Virus record (IMG/VR): IMGVR_UViG_3300023198_000559
Location: 1 to 64,000 of that record
Reading direction: 5' to 3' (one strand)
Length of the DNA: 64,000 bases
Source: a virus
The position numbers and the translations under genes were made by a program. The notes below the pieces were generated by a model that saw only the letters and a list, made by a program, of their open reading frames with translations, did not search any database and was not told where the DNA came from. Below are positions 5,755 to 15,137 of this stretch, one piece after another (within the stretch, counting starts at the first letter, position 1; each line of letters starts with the position of its first letter).

Positions 5755-6274
5755 TTGGGTTGTAGTTATTCTTAACTGCATTATATTTTGGGTTAGGTGT
5801 AGAATATACAACTTTATTGGTTATTTCACAACAAGGATTTTTAACAATAGAAGTACCAGGTACAGCATGTCCATACCACATTCTATCTTCTATCTCCTGC
5901 AATACTTTCTTATCTTCTTTAGAATAAGGCTTAACATAGTGATTTTCTTTCGAATAACCTCTTACATGAGCTGCAAATGATTCATCTGGATAAGCATCTT
6001 CTGGAGTTACAGGATACTTCATTAAGTGTTCTGCATAATCTTCAACTGTATTTTCTGCTATAACAAAGTCAGCTAATTCTTTAATTAAAGCTGGATCGTA
6101 TACTCCTCTTCCATCTACATCTTCATATAAATATTGGTATAAAGAAGCTTTGATGCCTTTTACAATGCCATCTCCTTCACAGAAATAACAGTCATCAGCT
6201 GGGTCCATTTCTGGATCCTCTACACCTAACCCCTCACAATGTGGGCAGGTTACTTTTCCGGGGTCTTGTTCCAT
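5726..6274 (-). CDS. Protein with N-terminal DnaJ-type zinc knuckle
   Basis: A 182-residue protein. Residues 10-37 hold two CxxCxGxG-like halves (CPHCEGLGV and CYFCEGDGI), the zinc-binding repeat of DnaJ. The J domain is absent, so this is a free-standing zinc knuckle fused to an acidic unknown domain (residues 45-182). It overlaps the next gene, which has a similar knuckle, by 25 bases. Probably a protein- or nucleic-acid-binding adaptor; inference only. Confidence 0.7.
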   Translation of the reverse strand: MEQDPGKVTCPHCEGLGVEDPEMDPADDCYFCEGDGIVKGIKASLYQYLYEDVDGRGVYDPALIKELADFVIAENTVEDYAEHLMKYPVTPEDAYPDESFAAHVRGYSKENHYVKPYSKEDKKVLQEIEDRMWYGHAVPGTSIVKNPCCEITNKVVYSTPNPKYNAVKNNYNPNDDYSIFLR

Positions 6275-6528
6275 TTTTCTCTGCGTTTTCTAAATTCGTC
6301 TAACATATTTTCATGCCTTGCGGCCTCTGCAGCAACTTCTTCAGGAGTTTCAGGTTCCATTATAGAACCTTTACCTCCACAGTTATCACAATCAGACTTT
6401 TCGTATGCCCAGTGCTCACCACACGAAGGGCAAATACCTATATCGTTCATAGACATGTCATCTCCACAACAGGAGAACATACCTACATCTCCGGAGCCTT
6501 CGCACCAGTCACACTCTACTTTTTTCAT
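6250..6528 (-). CDS. Second zinc-knuckle protein
   Basis: A 92-residue protein. The start is placed at ATG 6526-6528, overlapping the upstream stop as ATGA. CDWCEGSG, a CCGD segment, CPSCGEHW and CDNCGGKG give eight Cys, enough for two zinc sites in a DnaJ-like arrangement. The C-terminus is a charged helix. Adjacent to another knuckle protein, which suggests duplication. Confidence 0.65.
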   Translation of the reverse strand: MKKVECDWCEGSGDVGMFSCCGDDMSMNDIGICPSCGEHWAYEKSDCDNCGGKGSIMEPETPEEVAAEAARHENMLDEFRKRREKWNKTPEK

Positions 6529-6710
6529 TTGCTTGCCCAGTGTATCATTAATCCCAGGACTACTATTACTAGAATAGCTGATATCCAAATTGGAGAAAAT
6601 ACCCACCACCAACTAATAGTGATGTAACCTAGGACTTTTAATATTAATAGTACTACAGTTAGTACTCCAGCGAAACCTATGCCGCTGCTACTTGAACTTG
6701 ATTTGCTCAT
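6525..6710 (-). CDS. Small two-helix membrane protein
   Basis: 61 residues starting MSKSSSSSSGIGFAGVLTVV. After a Ser-rich head there are two hydrophobic stretches (GVLTVVLLILKVLGYI and PIWISAILVIVVLGLMI), fitting two membrane spans. Overlaps both neighbours by 4 bases. A holin-like or envelope role is possible but unproven. Confidence 0.6.
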   Translation of the reverse strand: MSKSSSSSSGIGFAGVLTVVLLILKVLGYITISWWWVFSPIWISAILVIVVLGLMIHWASK

Positions 6711-6949
6711 CTTCCGTCTATTAAAATGTATTCCCATGGATAAAAAGTATAGAAATTAACTCCGTTCTCAGTACCCACAAATTGATTTGATAGAGCATTT
6801 TCTTCTTTTGCTGAGGCTATAAGAGGGAACGTACTGTTTAACAGTGAGTGGTTCCCTTTATAATGCCTAGCTAGCTCTTTAAATGTACTAGTGAGAGATA
6901 ACGATGTTTCCACCGTTAAGTTCTCTAAATCTAGCGTAACTCCTTCCAT
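6707..6949 (-). CDS. Hypothetical protein, 80 residues
   Basis: Starts MEGVTLDLENLTVETSLSLT. It overlaps the membrane-protein gene by 4 bases. No known motif. Confidence 0.6.
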   Translation of the reverse strand: MEGVTLDLENLTVETSLSLTSTFKELARHYKGNHSLLNSTFPLIASAKEENALSNQFVGTENGVNFYTFYPWEYILIDGR

Positions 6950-7191
6950 TAGTCATTCAAGAAGGACTTGATTTTCTCTGCAACTTTCTTATTAGCATCA
7001 AATTGTGTTTGTAATTCTATGCCTAATCTTTGTTCTTTCATAGCAGCTGCTTTAAAAGCAGCCTCTGCAATTCCTCTTGCAGTTTGTTCTTTGACAACCT
7101 CTTTATTAAGGGCTTCTAAATTAGTAACTGTCTTTGAAAATACAGACAGGATGTTAGCAGATTTCTGCTTAAGTTTTGTTACTTTACTCAT
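6949..7191 (-). CDS. Small helical protein, 80 residues
   Basis: Starts MSKVTKLKQKSANILSVFSK. It is almost entirely helical, Ala/Lys/Glu rich, with heptad-like Leu spacing, probably a coiled coil. It overlaps the next gene by one base. Function unknown. Confidence 0.65.
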   Translation of the reverse strand: MSKVTKLKQKSANILSVFSKTVTNLEALNKEVVKEQTARGIAEAAFKAAAMKEQRLGIELQTQFDANKKVAEKIKSFLND

Positions 7192-7201
7192 CTTTTTATT
7201 G

Positions 7202-8077
7202 TTATAAAGGCATTGGTAAATTAATTGGGATAGTTCCTTTTTCTAATACTACACCACAAGATACAATATACTTAGCTGGAAAGTTCCTAGCATAGGCCAT
7301 CGCGTACAGTCTATCGTCCACTCCACAGCCCGTAAGCATGCCAAAGACTCTATTGGTCTTGGTTACATGCCACTTGACAGAAGCTTCAGTGTGTACGTGT
7401 CCCATTACTACGGACTTACCTGCTTTCATTGCTCTTGTGTAAGCTGCATTAGCTCCAGTAGTACCGGTACCATGAAGGTATAGTACATCATAAAGGTCGT
7501 GCTCCATTCCCCATTTCCAGGTTGGAGTACCTAATACAGAATTCATTGACTTAAGCCACCTTGCTGATACACCATTAGAATATAATTGTCTCCTAATTAT
7601 GTCATCGTGATTTCCTATACAAACATTCGCACGAGGAAATAGGTAGTGCCATTGTTGAGTCTTCATTATCGCCATATCTAGTTCATCCCCTGCACCCATC
7701 CCGTCTGGATCTTGCTCGTGATATGAAGAATAATGGTTATCTACTGCGTCTCCTATATTAACTATAGTTCCACATTGGTATTTCTCTTGTTGTTCTCTAC
7801 ACCACTCCATGTATCCTTCTCTTGTGAAGGGCTCATGAGGGTCTCCTATTACTAGTACGTTACCTTTCTTACCTTTTGTATAGGGTTTAGGTAACTTAGA
7901 GAAGTCCATCTTCTTTGGTACTCTTTCAGCGATTCCTCTATAATTAGCAATCATTTTTCGCAAGGTTCTATGAGACTGTACTATTGTATGGTCTGCTTCT
8001 AAGATTTCTCTTGCTAACCTGCTGTGAGATTGTCCTAAATCAAATAGGTCAATAAGATCTCTTACTTTATTTGTCAT
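7202..8077 (-). CDS. Calcineurin-like metallophosphoesterase
   Basis: A 291-residue protein with the metallophosphoesterase motif series: GDPHEP (residues 78-83), GDAVDNH (109-115), GNHDD (155-159) and a late GHVH. These ligate two metal ions. An N-terminal ~45 residues (LFDLGQSHSRLAREI) resemble a helix-turn-helix. The family hydrolyses phosphodiesters or phosphomonoesters; the substrate cannot be told from sequence. Starts 11 bases inside the next gene upstream, so coupled. Confidence 0.85.
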   Translation of the reverse strand: MTNKVRDLIDLFDLGQSHSRLAREILEADHTIVQSHRTLRKMIANYRGIAERVPKKMDFSKLPKPYTKGKKGNVLVIGDPHEPFTREGYMEWCREQQEKYQCGTIVNIGDAVDNHYSSYHEQDPDGMGAGDELDMAIMKTQQWHYLFPRANVCIGNHDDIIRRQLYSNGVSARWLKSMNSVLGTPTWKWGMEHDLYDVLYLHGTGTTGANAAYTRAMKAGKSVVMGHVHTEASVKWHVTKTNRVFGMLTGCGVDDRLYAMAYARNFPAKYIVSCGVVLEKGTIPINLPMPL

Positions 8078-8429
8078 CTTCGAATACTTTTATAATGCCT
8101 TCCTCTAATTCTTTATAGTAGGCTAGTACTTCTTCAATCGTATAAAATACAGGTATTTGATTTTCCATTGCTAACGTCGTTTCATCATCAGCTCCAGTAC
8201 TTTCTCCGGGTAAACGAAGAACAGCGTCACAAACAAGAACCCATTCATTATCTAATTTTATCCAATCCTGATAAGGTCTTGGATGTGCCATATGTTGAAA
8301 ATGGCTATACAAAGGTACAAAAGGGGCAATACCTGCATTCATTAACAGGTCTGCTACATCCATTTGGTTCTTTACATTTACCGCTACGTCTCCTAAAGTG
8401 TAGGGACTTGCAATATAAACTTTAAACAT
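8067..8429 (-). CDS. DUF4406/nucleoside deoxyribosyltransferase-like protein
   Basis: A 120-residue protein beginning VYIASPYTLGD, the phosphate-binding loop of the nucleoside 2-deoxyribosyltransferase-like fold, followed by CDAVLRLPGESTGADDE, which matches the conserved central motif (C/D-xx-RLPG-S-GA--E). The family is often found in phage nucleotide-metabolism clusters. Its place between a phosphoesterase and ribonucleotide reductase fits. The exact reaction is unknown. Confidence 0.75.
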   Translation of the reverse strand: MFKVYIASPYTLGDVAVNVKNQMDVADLLMNAGIAPFVPLYSHFQHMAHPRPYQDWIKLDNEWVLVCDAVLRLPGESTGADDETTLAMENQIPVFYTIEEVLAYYKELEEGIIKVFEDDK

Positions 8430-8434
8430 ATTTT

Positions 8435-10369
8435 TTAAGTTATTTCACATGAGCCACCTGCACAAGCTAATTCACCAGTGAGGTTGGTATTATCTTCGAT
8501 TTCTTTTATTCCACTAAGGTCTATGCCTTGAATGAATTTTAGTTTCTCTTCATATTGAGCCCGGGTACATTCCTGGAAAGGAGCATCCACGTAGGATCCA
8601 CCATCATACGGAAGACAGGATAAGCCATTGAAGCTATTCCTATTATTCCACATCCAATTACCAACTGCTTGCCATTCAGTAAAATACTTTCGTCTTTTAC
8701 CTTTTTTGAATGCATCATCTATTTGGAAAAATGCAGTGCCCATTGTTGCGTATTCTTTGTCTTTATGGATATATACTGTTGCAGATACATTATTGGTATT
8801 ACTACCATTACGATGTCCTACAGCTACCCATTCATCATAAAATCTTTTTACTCTTTCTAACATCTCCAGGGCATTCTCGTCATCCCTAAGGATAGCATTT
8901 GAGGGTGCCTTTTGGGGAATACTTATGACAGCACTACTTGAATCTAAGTCCATCACTTTCACTAGCTCTGGATGCTTTTTCTTAAAGTAATTGTATAAAT
9001 CGTCGCCAACTGAACACTGGATAGTACGGAAATAGTACTTACTGTGCCAAGCATGAATACCTGAGGATACACCTAATACTAGACTAGTTGTCCCAGAAGG
9101 TTTAACTGTTGTAACGCGTGCTGCTTCGTTGATACCTATAATACCAGCTACTCTACTGTTCTCAGCGAGAACTGCACTAGCTGCTTCTTTTAAATTAAGT
9201 TTTAATATACCTCCATTACAAATACCTGTGATTCCTACACCTATTAAGGCGTCTTTCTCTGTAGTACGTTGCCATACAGGTCTTAAGTAGTGAAAGTCTG
9301 TTATACCTGCCTGAAGAGTACCAAAGAATGCAGCAATTTGTGCACGTCTGTTAAATTCTGTCTGACTTCTAAGGTCCCCTGCATTAATTTCTGTAAGATT
9401 ACAAAAGCTGTAGGGCCTTAAGGCTATTTCAGCACAAGGGTTGGTACCATAATCTCTATCATTAGAGAAGTATACACCAGGTTCTCCAGCGTTAGATTGT
9501 TCTACTTTTTTCCATAGGTTTAAGAAGAACTCTTCTGTAATCCTATGTCTTAATAGTACTGCACTGTTATTAGCTCTTCCTCTTTGTGGATTGGTCTCAT
9601 ACCATGTTCCCATCTTACATTCTAACATCTCAGTGTCATCTGCAGAGAACAGTGCTATTAAAGCTGCACGTCTAATACCACCTGCTAATACAGCATCTGC
9701 TATATAGCACATAATATCATGTACTTGTAGGGGAGTTAGTTGAGTACCTTCTTCTATACTGTCAAGAAGTAGTCTAATGTTAAATAAACATTTCTTTAAT
9801 GGTTCTGGACCTGGGGCCTTACCTCCAGCTGTTACCAGGCGCTCTCCTTTAGCTCTTATTGAGTCAAAGTCAAACCTGGGAGCTGTTTCTCTCATACCAA
9901 AGTATGCTTTCATAAGGTGTTTAACTGCATCAGCCCAACCTTCTATTGAATCTTCTATAACGAATTTTTGTGTCTTCTCGGGTTTACGAATTACCGGAAG
10001 TTTCTCTACATGTGATCTTTGCACTGAATATCCTAAACCTGTACCACCTAAAAGCAAAAACATTCCTTCTGAGAATGATTTATAGTTATCGATAGGCATG
10101 TAGGCACAGTTATATACTCTACTATTATTCTTTTCTATTGCAGGGCCAGCAAATTGCGCGGCACGCATAGACATTAATACTTTCTTTTGACGCAAGTCCT
10201 CCCCATATACACGAATTTCGTGCTCTAATTCTGGATACTTACGTACCATCATGAGTATATATCTGTTTACTATCTCATTCCAGGTCTCTCTTCTTTGTTC
10301 TTTTGGTAAGTATTTGGCGTATTTGTTATATATAACAATATTAGATAGGGTTTCTTGTGTTTGGTGCAT
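8435..10369 (-). CDS. nrdJ: Adenosylcobalamin-dependent ribonucleotide reductase (class II)
   Basis: A 644-residue protein with the hallmarks of monomeric class II ribonucleoside-triphosphate reductase. N310-P-C312-A-E314 and C323 match the radical cysteine, catalytic Glu and a partner of the redox pair (spacing 11, as in the Lactobacillus enzyme). C88 (YNCAYM) is the other pair partner. The C-terminus carries CAGGSC, the swinging cysteine pair. It reduces ribonucleotides using cobalamin and needs no oxygen, apt for an anaerobic gut host. Somewhat shorter than the ~740 residues usual for the family. A terminator follows the next upstream gene, so it may have its own promoter. Confidence 0.88.
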   Translation of the reverse strand: MHQTQETLSNIVIYNKYAKYLPKEQRRETWNEIVNRYILMMVRKYPELEHEIRVYGEDLRQKKVLMSMRAAQFAGPAIEKNNSRVYNCAYMPIDNYKSFSEGMFLLLGGTGLGYSVQRSHVEKLPVIRKPEKTQKFVIEDSIEGWADAVKHLMKAYFGMRETAPRFDFDSIRAKGERLVTAGGKAPGPEPLKKCLFNIRLLLDSIEEGTQLTPLQVHDIMCYIADAVLAGGIRRAALIALFSADDTEMLECKMGTWYETNPQRGRANNSAVLLRHRITEEFFLNLWKKVEQSNAGEPGVYFSNDRDYGTNPCAEIALRPYSFCNLTEINAGDLRSQTEFNRRAQIAAFFGTLQAGITDFHYLRPVWQRTTEKDALIGVGITGICNGGILKLNLKEAASAVLAENSRVAGIIGINEAARVTTVKPSGTTSLVLGVSSGIHAWHSKYYFRTIQCSVGDDLYNYFKKKHPELVKVMDLDSSSAVISIPQKAPSNAILRDDENALEMLERVKRFYDEWVAVGHRNGSNTNNVSATVYIHKDKEYATMGTAFFQIDDAFKKGKRRKYFTEWQAVGNWMWNNRNSFNGLSCLPYDGGSYVDAPFQECTRAQYEEKLKFIQGIDLSGIKEIEDNTNLTGELACAGGSCEIT

Positions 10370-10401
10370 TAGGTGAAGTTTTTAGTGAAATGTAAAGGTA
10401 C

Positions 10402-10427
10402 AAAAAAGGGAAGATTTCTCCTCCCTT
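10402..10427 (-). terminator. Rho-independent terminator
   Basis: Minus-strand AAGGGA and TCCCTT enclose a 10-base loop and run into TTTTTT. It lies downstream of the gene at 10451-10954 and upstream of the reductase gene. Confidence 0.75.
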
Positions 10428-10450
10428 TCTGTGCCAATTATTTGCACTAT

Positions 10451-10954
10451 TTAATTATTATCAAAAAAATTACATTTATGAGGCTTACTGGCTAATTCTG
10501 CATTAGCAGGTAAGGATTCCTCAAGTTGTTCTTCGAGAGAAGCTCTTAATTTATTTGACTTATCAAGGACATGAAACCATACGGATTTCTTTATCTTTCC
10601 ATCATATCCTGTGATGTAAGGTAATTTACTATATTTTCGTATAAAAGTTTTAGCTTCATCACTGAAGTGACTATACTTACCAGCTATAAACATTGCTACG
10701 TCTGTGTGAAATTGTTCTGGGATGTTATAGAAGATAAAAGATTTATACCCTTTATCAATCGAGAAAGAATAGTGAGCATATGTTTTATACACCTCTTGCA
10801 TCTCTTCAACTTCTACAACTATTTGAACTTCTTCCAGGTCAATATAGCTTTCTATGAACTTTCCTGCTTTAAAGTCATTTGATGACCTTTTAATAAAAGG
10901 AAGTATATAATAATTACATAAATTGTGAGTTTGCTGTACTATAAGTTCTGTCAT
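10451..10954 (-). CDS. Hypothetical protein, 167 residues
   Basis: Starts MTELIVQQTHNLCNYYILPF. It has an acidic central segment (DLEEVQIVVEVEEMQEVYKT) and a C-terminal basic tail with CNFFDNN. No family recognised. It shares a transcript with the nuclease gene upstream (9 bases apart) and is followed by a terminator. Confidence 0.65.
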   Translation of the reverse strand: MTELIVQQTHNLCNYYILPFIKRSSNDFKAGKFIESYIDLEEVQIVVEVEEMQEVYKTYAHYSFSIDKGYKSFIFYNIPEQFHTDVAMFIAGKYSHFSDEAKTFIRKYSKLPYITGYDGKIKKSVWFHVLDKSNKLRASLEEQLEESLPANAELASKPHKCNFFDNN

Positions 10955-10963
10955 TTGACAAAC

Positions 10964-11365
10964 TTAAGCAATTTTCTCCTTTAGTGCTTCGTTTTCCTTT
11001 ATTAAATCCATAAAATCATCCATATGCATGACAGCATATCGGCCTGTTTCTACAAATTTTCCTTTCTCCGACTTTTTAGTTTGCTTATGAAGGATAACCT
11101 TTATAGCTCCTTTTAAGCTTTTCATCTCTGTTAGTAATTTAGGATACGGAGCTGAAGTAGAAAGAGTTTTACACTGCACACTATAGCGCAGTAAACCATT
11201 CTCTATTTCATCCGTATTCATAAGATCTATTTTATCAGCATCACGTTTCTTATTCTCTGATCTACTAGTGACAACATGAGGGAAGCCTACTTCTCTAAAT
11301 ATTTTTACACATTCACGTTCCCAATTGTGTCCTGCTATACGATTACGTTTTCCAGGAGTGGACAT
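10964..11365 (-). CDS. PD-(D/E)xK nuclease, Holliday-junction-resolvase-like
   Basis: A 133-residue protein. E16 (NWERE), D47 (KIDLMN) and Q64-C-K66 (VQCKT) form an E...D...QxK active site, the variant seen in archaeal-type resolvases and Mrr-like nucleases. Size fits a single-domain resolvase. Likely cuts branched DNA during replication or packaging. The C-terminus is a short coiled coil. Confidence 0.7.
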   Translation of the reverse strand: MSTPGKRNRIAGHNWERECVKIFREVGFPHVVTSRSENKKRDADKIDLMNTDEIENGLLRYSVQCKTLSTSAPYPKLLTEMKSLKGAIKVILHKQTKKSEKGKFVETGRYAVMHMDDFMDLIKENEALKEKIA

Positions 11366-11395
11366 AAAGAAAAAGCCCAGGATTATTCCCGGGCT
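11366..11395 (-). terminator. Rho-independent terminator after rIIB
   Basis: Minus-strand AGCCCGGGA and TCCTGGGCT pair over nine positions (one G-U) around ATAA and run into TTTTTCTTT. It overlaps the start region of the nuclease gene. Confidence 0.85.
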
Positions 11396-11418
11396 CTAAA
11401 ACTAGGTAAATGAAACTC

Positions 11419-12579
11419 TTAAATATCAAGAGACGACAGTTGCTCACTAACGGCAGCTACATCTTCTGCTACCTTAGCTGCAAACTCAGCATTTGCTTGT
11501 ACTGCTTCCTGAAGCATGTCTTCCCACTGAAGGTCAGTTTTAGATGCATACTCAGAGGAGCGGTAAAGAGACTTAGTTGGACCAGCAAATGTATCATACA
11601 CCATGTACTCTTTACATCTGATTGCACCTGAAGAATCATCAGGAACTGCACCAACAAACATTGGATCCACAAACACGTTGTGAGTTACAGTACCAGCGTT
11701 CTGATAACCACGGATATAATCCAGGTTACCTACATGTAATCCTTTAACACAACCACGGTTGTCATCACAATTGACCATAGACCAATCAGCGAGACGATGA
11801 ATCTCACCTACTTTAATGATGTGACCTTCTGTATCTCCACAAGAGAACGCATCGCCTCCAGTACCTTGAACAGCTGGTTCGAACACTAAATCCTCAGCGA
11901 ATTCAGGCTTGTCATAAGACTTCAGACCAGTTTCCTCGTCGAAAGATACCTTATAACGAGAGATTTGGTCTCCAGTTTCTTTATCAAACTTCATAATCTT
12001 CTCTCTAGACACCTTGTATGTCTGTAGAAGTCCTTCTTGAGTGATAGGAACTTGGATACGTGTGGCACGTTCAACAGCTACTTCATAACTGATACCATGC
12101 TCATCCATTAACTTATTAGCATACTCCATATCTACATATGTAGCATTGATATAGTTAATAATCTTTCCAAGTTTCACTGGGTGCAACTTAGGGTTTCTTA
12201 AAGTTCTAATCCAGAACTTAATCATTGGGAGAATGTCAATGTTCTTCTCAATAGACTCGTTAAGTCTATCAACAAAGCCTTGAGGCATAGGAACATTAGA
12301 TACAACTTTGTTGTACTTGAGGAATGTTTCCCCTGTCTTTTCATTGTAGTGTAAATACTCGCTAGCTCCTTCAATAGTCGCTTTAAAGTCTTCCACTGCT
12401 AATGGCTTAAACTTCTCGATAATAGCTTTAAGATCTTCTACTGTGTCAGCAGCATTAGCTTCAGCTTGAAGTTTTATCATTTGATCATAGATATCTTGAT
12501 CAAAAGTGATACCAAAGTGCTCGCCTCCGAAAGACCCGGAAATAACGTCACCTACTACATTTAATGTTATCATACTCAC
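11419..12579 (-). CDS. rIIB: rIIB-like protein
   Basis: A 386-residue protein resembling T4 rIIB and its homologues in crAss-like phages: an N-terminal beta-rich domain (MITLNVVGDVISGSFGGEHF), a helical middle, and a C-terminal domain with PITQEGLLQTYKVSREK and DNRGCVKGLHVGN. In T4 rIIA and rIIB are membrane-associated and affect lysis and resistance to superinfection or prophage exclusion; the biochemical role is unknown. It lies next to rIIA with 45 bases between, has a candidate promoter of its own and a strong terminator after it. Confidence 0.8.
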   Translation of the reverse strand: MSMITLNVVGDVISGSFGGEHFGITFDQDIYDQMIKLQAEANAADTVEDLKAIIEKFKPLAVEDFKATIEGASEYLHYNEKTGETFLKYNKVVSNVPMPQGFVDRLNESIEKNIDILPMIKFWIRTLRNPKLHPVKLGKIINYINATYVDMEYANKLMDEHGISYEVAVERATRIQVPITQEGLLQTYKVSREKIMKFDKETGDQISRYKVSFDEETGLKSYDKPEFAEDLVFEPAVQGTGGDAFSCGDTEGHIIKVGEIHRLADWSMVNCDDNRGCVKGLHVGNLDYIRGYQNAGTVTHNVFVDPMFVGAVPDDSSGAIRCKEYMVYDTFAGPTKSLYRSSEYASKTDLQWEDMLQEAVQANAEFAAKVAEDVAAVSEQLSSLDI

Positions 12580-12602
12580 TTTTTTAAATTTATATTGTTA
12601 TA

Positions 12603-12634
12603 CAAATATACGAATTTTTGTGGATTATTCCAAG
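12603..12634 (-). promoter_or_regulatory. Candidate Bacteroidota-type promoter for rIIB
   Basis: Read on the minus strand: CTTG, 20 bases, TATATTTG. It fits TTTG-N19-21-TAnnTTTG with one mismatch. The -33 part lies in the end of rIIA. The same TATATTTG box occurs before right-arm genes. Confidence 0.5.
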
Positions 12635-15135
12635 TTTAACTTGTGTGCCACATAGTTTCTAATTTCTAATTCTAGTTCTTCATTTACGTTATTAGTTGAT
12701 TCTGTTAAGGGTTTAAGCTGATTTAGCATAGTAGATAGCGGTTCTGCATAGGACAATAACTCTGTGTAGAGTTTGTACATTTCCATGTCGACAACGTTAC
12801 TATCTTTGAAGGCATCAGAACCAAATAGTTCCCCAGACTTCTTACTTACCATCTTCTCATTACCTTCTACTTCCTGGACAAACAGTTGAAATTCTACTAA
12901 CTTGTCTAAGAACATGTCTAACTCATCTTCTATTTTGCTTGCATAAGGTGCTTGTCTATTAGTGATTGTGTAATGGTAGAGTTTGAGATACTTTTCAGAT
13001 ATATCGTCATCTATCATTGCGTAATTACTAAGAAACTTGAGTTTATCCATTTCCTTATTGATTAACCTGGTTGTGTTATAAGCTATTATTAGTGGATCCA
13101 CGGCTATAATTTTATTTTTAACATCAATTTGTTTGAATAGATCTTTAATATAGATCGACTTCTTTAGATCTTTATAGTATTTCTCGTTCTGAGTAGCGAT
13201 ACTAATGATAGTTACTTTACCCCAACTTTTTCTGTTGGCGCTAACAAAGTTAAAAATAAACTCGAGTCCATCTCTATCATTACCAAAACCGTAAATAAGC
13301 TTTTCAACAGCAGGATTCTCGTCAATTGACGCAATACTAGCTATTTTCCACTCTCCTTTACGGAAGGTAATATCATCATTATAATAATCCCTATCAGGAG
13401 ATTTATAAACTGTCTCTTTATTTATTTCTCGCTGCTCAGCGGGCGTCAGTTTAGGAGCATCATAAGATTCCCCTTTATCTTCAGCCTTTTCCATGTCATC
13501 TAGTTTATCTTTCCAATCTTCAGGAACTTCTACACCTTCGTAGTCCGTCATACCAGACTTTTGCAGCAATGCAAGTAGTTTACTTTGATATTTTAAGTAC
13601 TTTCCTTGCTGTTCTTCTGTAAGTTTAGTATCAGGTGGCAACTCTACTGGTTCAATTACCATTATAGTTTGCTTACTTGAGTAATGTCCTAGATCTGAAT
13701 TTGCTATACTATAAAGATATAGGTCTTTTTGATGTTTAGTGTCTCCTTGTTGAATGTACGCGTGATCTAGTTGTGCAGTACTCCAAGAAGTAACCTGGTC
13801 TCCTCTTTTAACTCTTTCCCTAGAAACTTTACTATCATATACCTTGTTAATAAGTCTAACCTTGAAGCCTTGAAAGAACTTCTCAAACCCTTTATACTTT
13901 ATATCCTTATCTAAAGGATACGCTGGGGTTATTTGCGATTTATCAATAAGGGTAGATAGTCTACCTAGAGTACTATTACGATTGGTATGTGTTAAAGTAG
14001 TTGTACAAGTCTTTATCCACTTAAGGAAGTCTACTTCTTTCAATTCAGCTTCTACAAATGCAGAGGCTATATCTACTACTTCTTTGAAACGATTTACCAC
14101 AGTATCCCGGGTCTTCTCATTCCAAATAACAGTCTCTCTAGACTGTGTAACATCTATTTCACTTGCTCCTACCTTAATTCCTACATTACCAACTTTGTTT
14201 TCTAGTTCTAATTCTAAGAAATCAATGTATCCATAAGTTACACCATCTATTACAATATGAGGTTTAGAGTACTGACGATTTTCTGCCAGGATAATCTTGT
14301 CATCTTCATACATAATATCACTAGTAACAGTTTGTTCACTATCCTCCCCCCAGCTGTTAATGTAAAATCTAATACCCTGTAGGTATAGAAGCTGGGATTT
14401 AATAGCATCAATATACTGTTGCTTATGGTGTTTCTTGGTCTCTACTCTAATTTCAGTAAAATTCTTCTCTGTAGTCTCTTCATAATAAGCTACGTAATCA
14501 TTTGCAAAAGTATAACTTTTGTTTTTTACACCTGTTTCCAAATTAATTTTTGGAGTAGCTGAGTCTACTTTGTGCGAGTAAATATCAAAGGTGAATTTCC
14601 TTCCATTATGAGATGTGATACATCTAAAAGAATCTACATAGGTAGATAGAGGGGCTTTAGCGCCAATACCAAATTTACCAATGTTGAGCTTAGAGTTTCT
14701 CTTAGTAGAGTATCCTAATCTCATGTATCCTTCTAAACGTTTCAACCCTAATCCTACACCTTGGTCCTTAAACGAGATATAGTCTTTACCCTTATCAGTC
14801 TCCTTAGAGAAATAGGTTATTACCATATCCGGGTCAGAACTTAACCAGGCAAGGTCATAATAATCTTTATTAAAATTACTATCCTTATACAATGGGTCAT
14901 CTCTACGAATAAAATAGTCTTCTTCCTTAGCTTTACCTTTTAATATTTCTACAACTGCATCGCGCTCTTTAATTGAGTCCAAGCCATTACAGGCTATCTC
15001 ACGTACAGTACTTTTAACTGGGTATTTATATTGACTGCTCTGGATATTATCAAAAATCATTGTTAACGCTGATTCTTCTATCTCCTTAGCAAACCCACTT
15101 GTCGATTCTATTACTTCATGTTCTAGTATTGCCAT
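12625..15135 (-). CDS. rIIA: rIIA-like GHKL ATPase
   Basis: An 836-residue protein with a GHKL (HSP90/MutL/histidine kinase) ATP-binding domain at the N-terminus: E46-x3-N50-x2-D53 (REIACNGLDS), KDQGVGLG near residue 122, and GKFGIGAKAPLS. This is the arrangement of T4 rIIA. The remaining ~550 residues show no recognised domain. It is paired with rIIB. The two together probably act at the membrane or on host defence during infection, by analogy with T4. Confidence 0.82.
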   Translation of the reverse strand: MAILEHEVIESTSGFAKEIEESALTMIFDNIQSSQYKYPVKSTVREIACNGLDSIKERDAVVEILKGKAKEEDYFIRRDDPLYKDSNFNKDYYDLAWLSSDPDMVITYFSKETDKGKDYISFKDQGVGLGLKRLEGYMRLGYSTKRNSKLNIGKFGIGAKAPLSTYVDSFRCITSHNGRKFTFDIYSHKVDSATPKINLETGVKNKSYTFANDYVAYYEETTEKNFTEIRVETKKHHKQQYIDAIKSQLLYLQGIRFYINSWGEDSEQTVTSDIMYEDDKIILAENRQYSKPHIVIDGVTYGYIDFLELELENKVGNVGIKVGASEIDVTQSRETVIWNEKTRDTVVNRFKEVVDIASAFVEAELKEVDFLKWIKTCTTTLTHTNRNSTLGRLSTLIDKSQITPAYPLDKDIKYKGFEKFFQGFKVRLINKVYDSKVSRERVKRGDQVTSWSTAQLDHAYIQQGDTKHQKDLYLYSIANSDLGHYSSKQTIMVIEPVELPPDTKLTEEQQGKYLKYQSKLLALLQKSGMTDYEGVEVPEDWKDKLDDMEKAEDKGESYDAPKLTPAEQREINKETVYKSPDRDYYNDDITFRKGEWKIASIASIDENPAVEKLIYGFGNDRDGLEFIFNFVSANRKSWGKVTIISIATQNEKYYKDLKKSIYIKDLFKQIDVKNKIIAVDPLIIAYNTTRLINKEMDKLKFLSNYAMIDDDISEKYLKLYHYTITNRQAPYASKIEDELDMFLDKLVEFQLFVQEVEGNEKMVSKKSGELFGSDAFKDSNVVDMEMYKLYTELLSYAEPLSTMLNQLKPLTESTNNVNEELELEIRNYVAHKLNLE

Positions 15136-15137
15136 TA

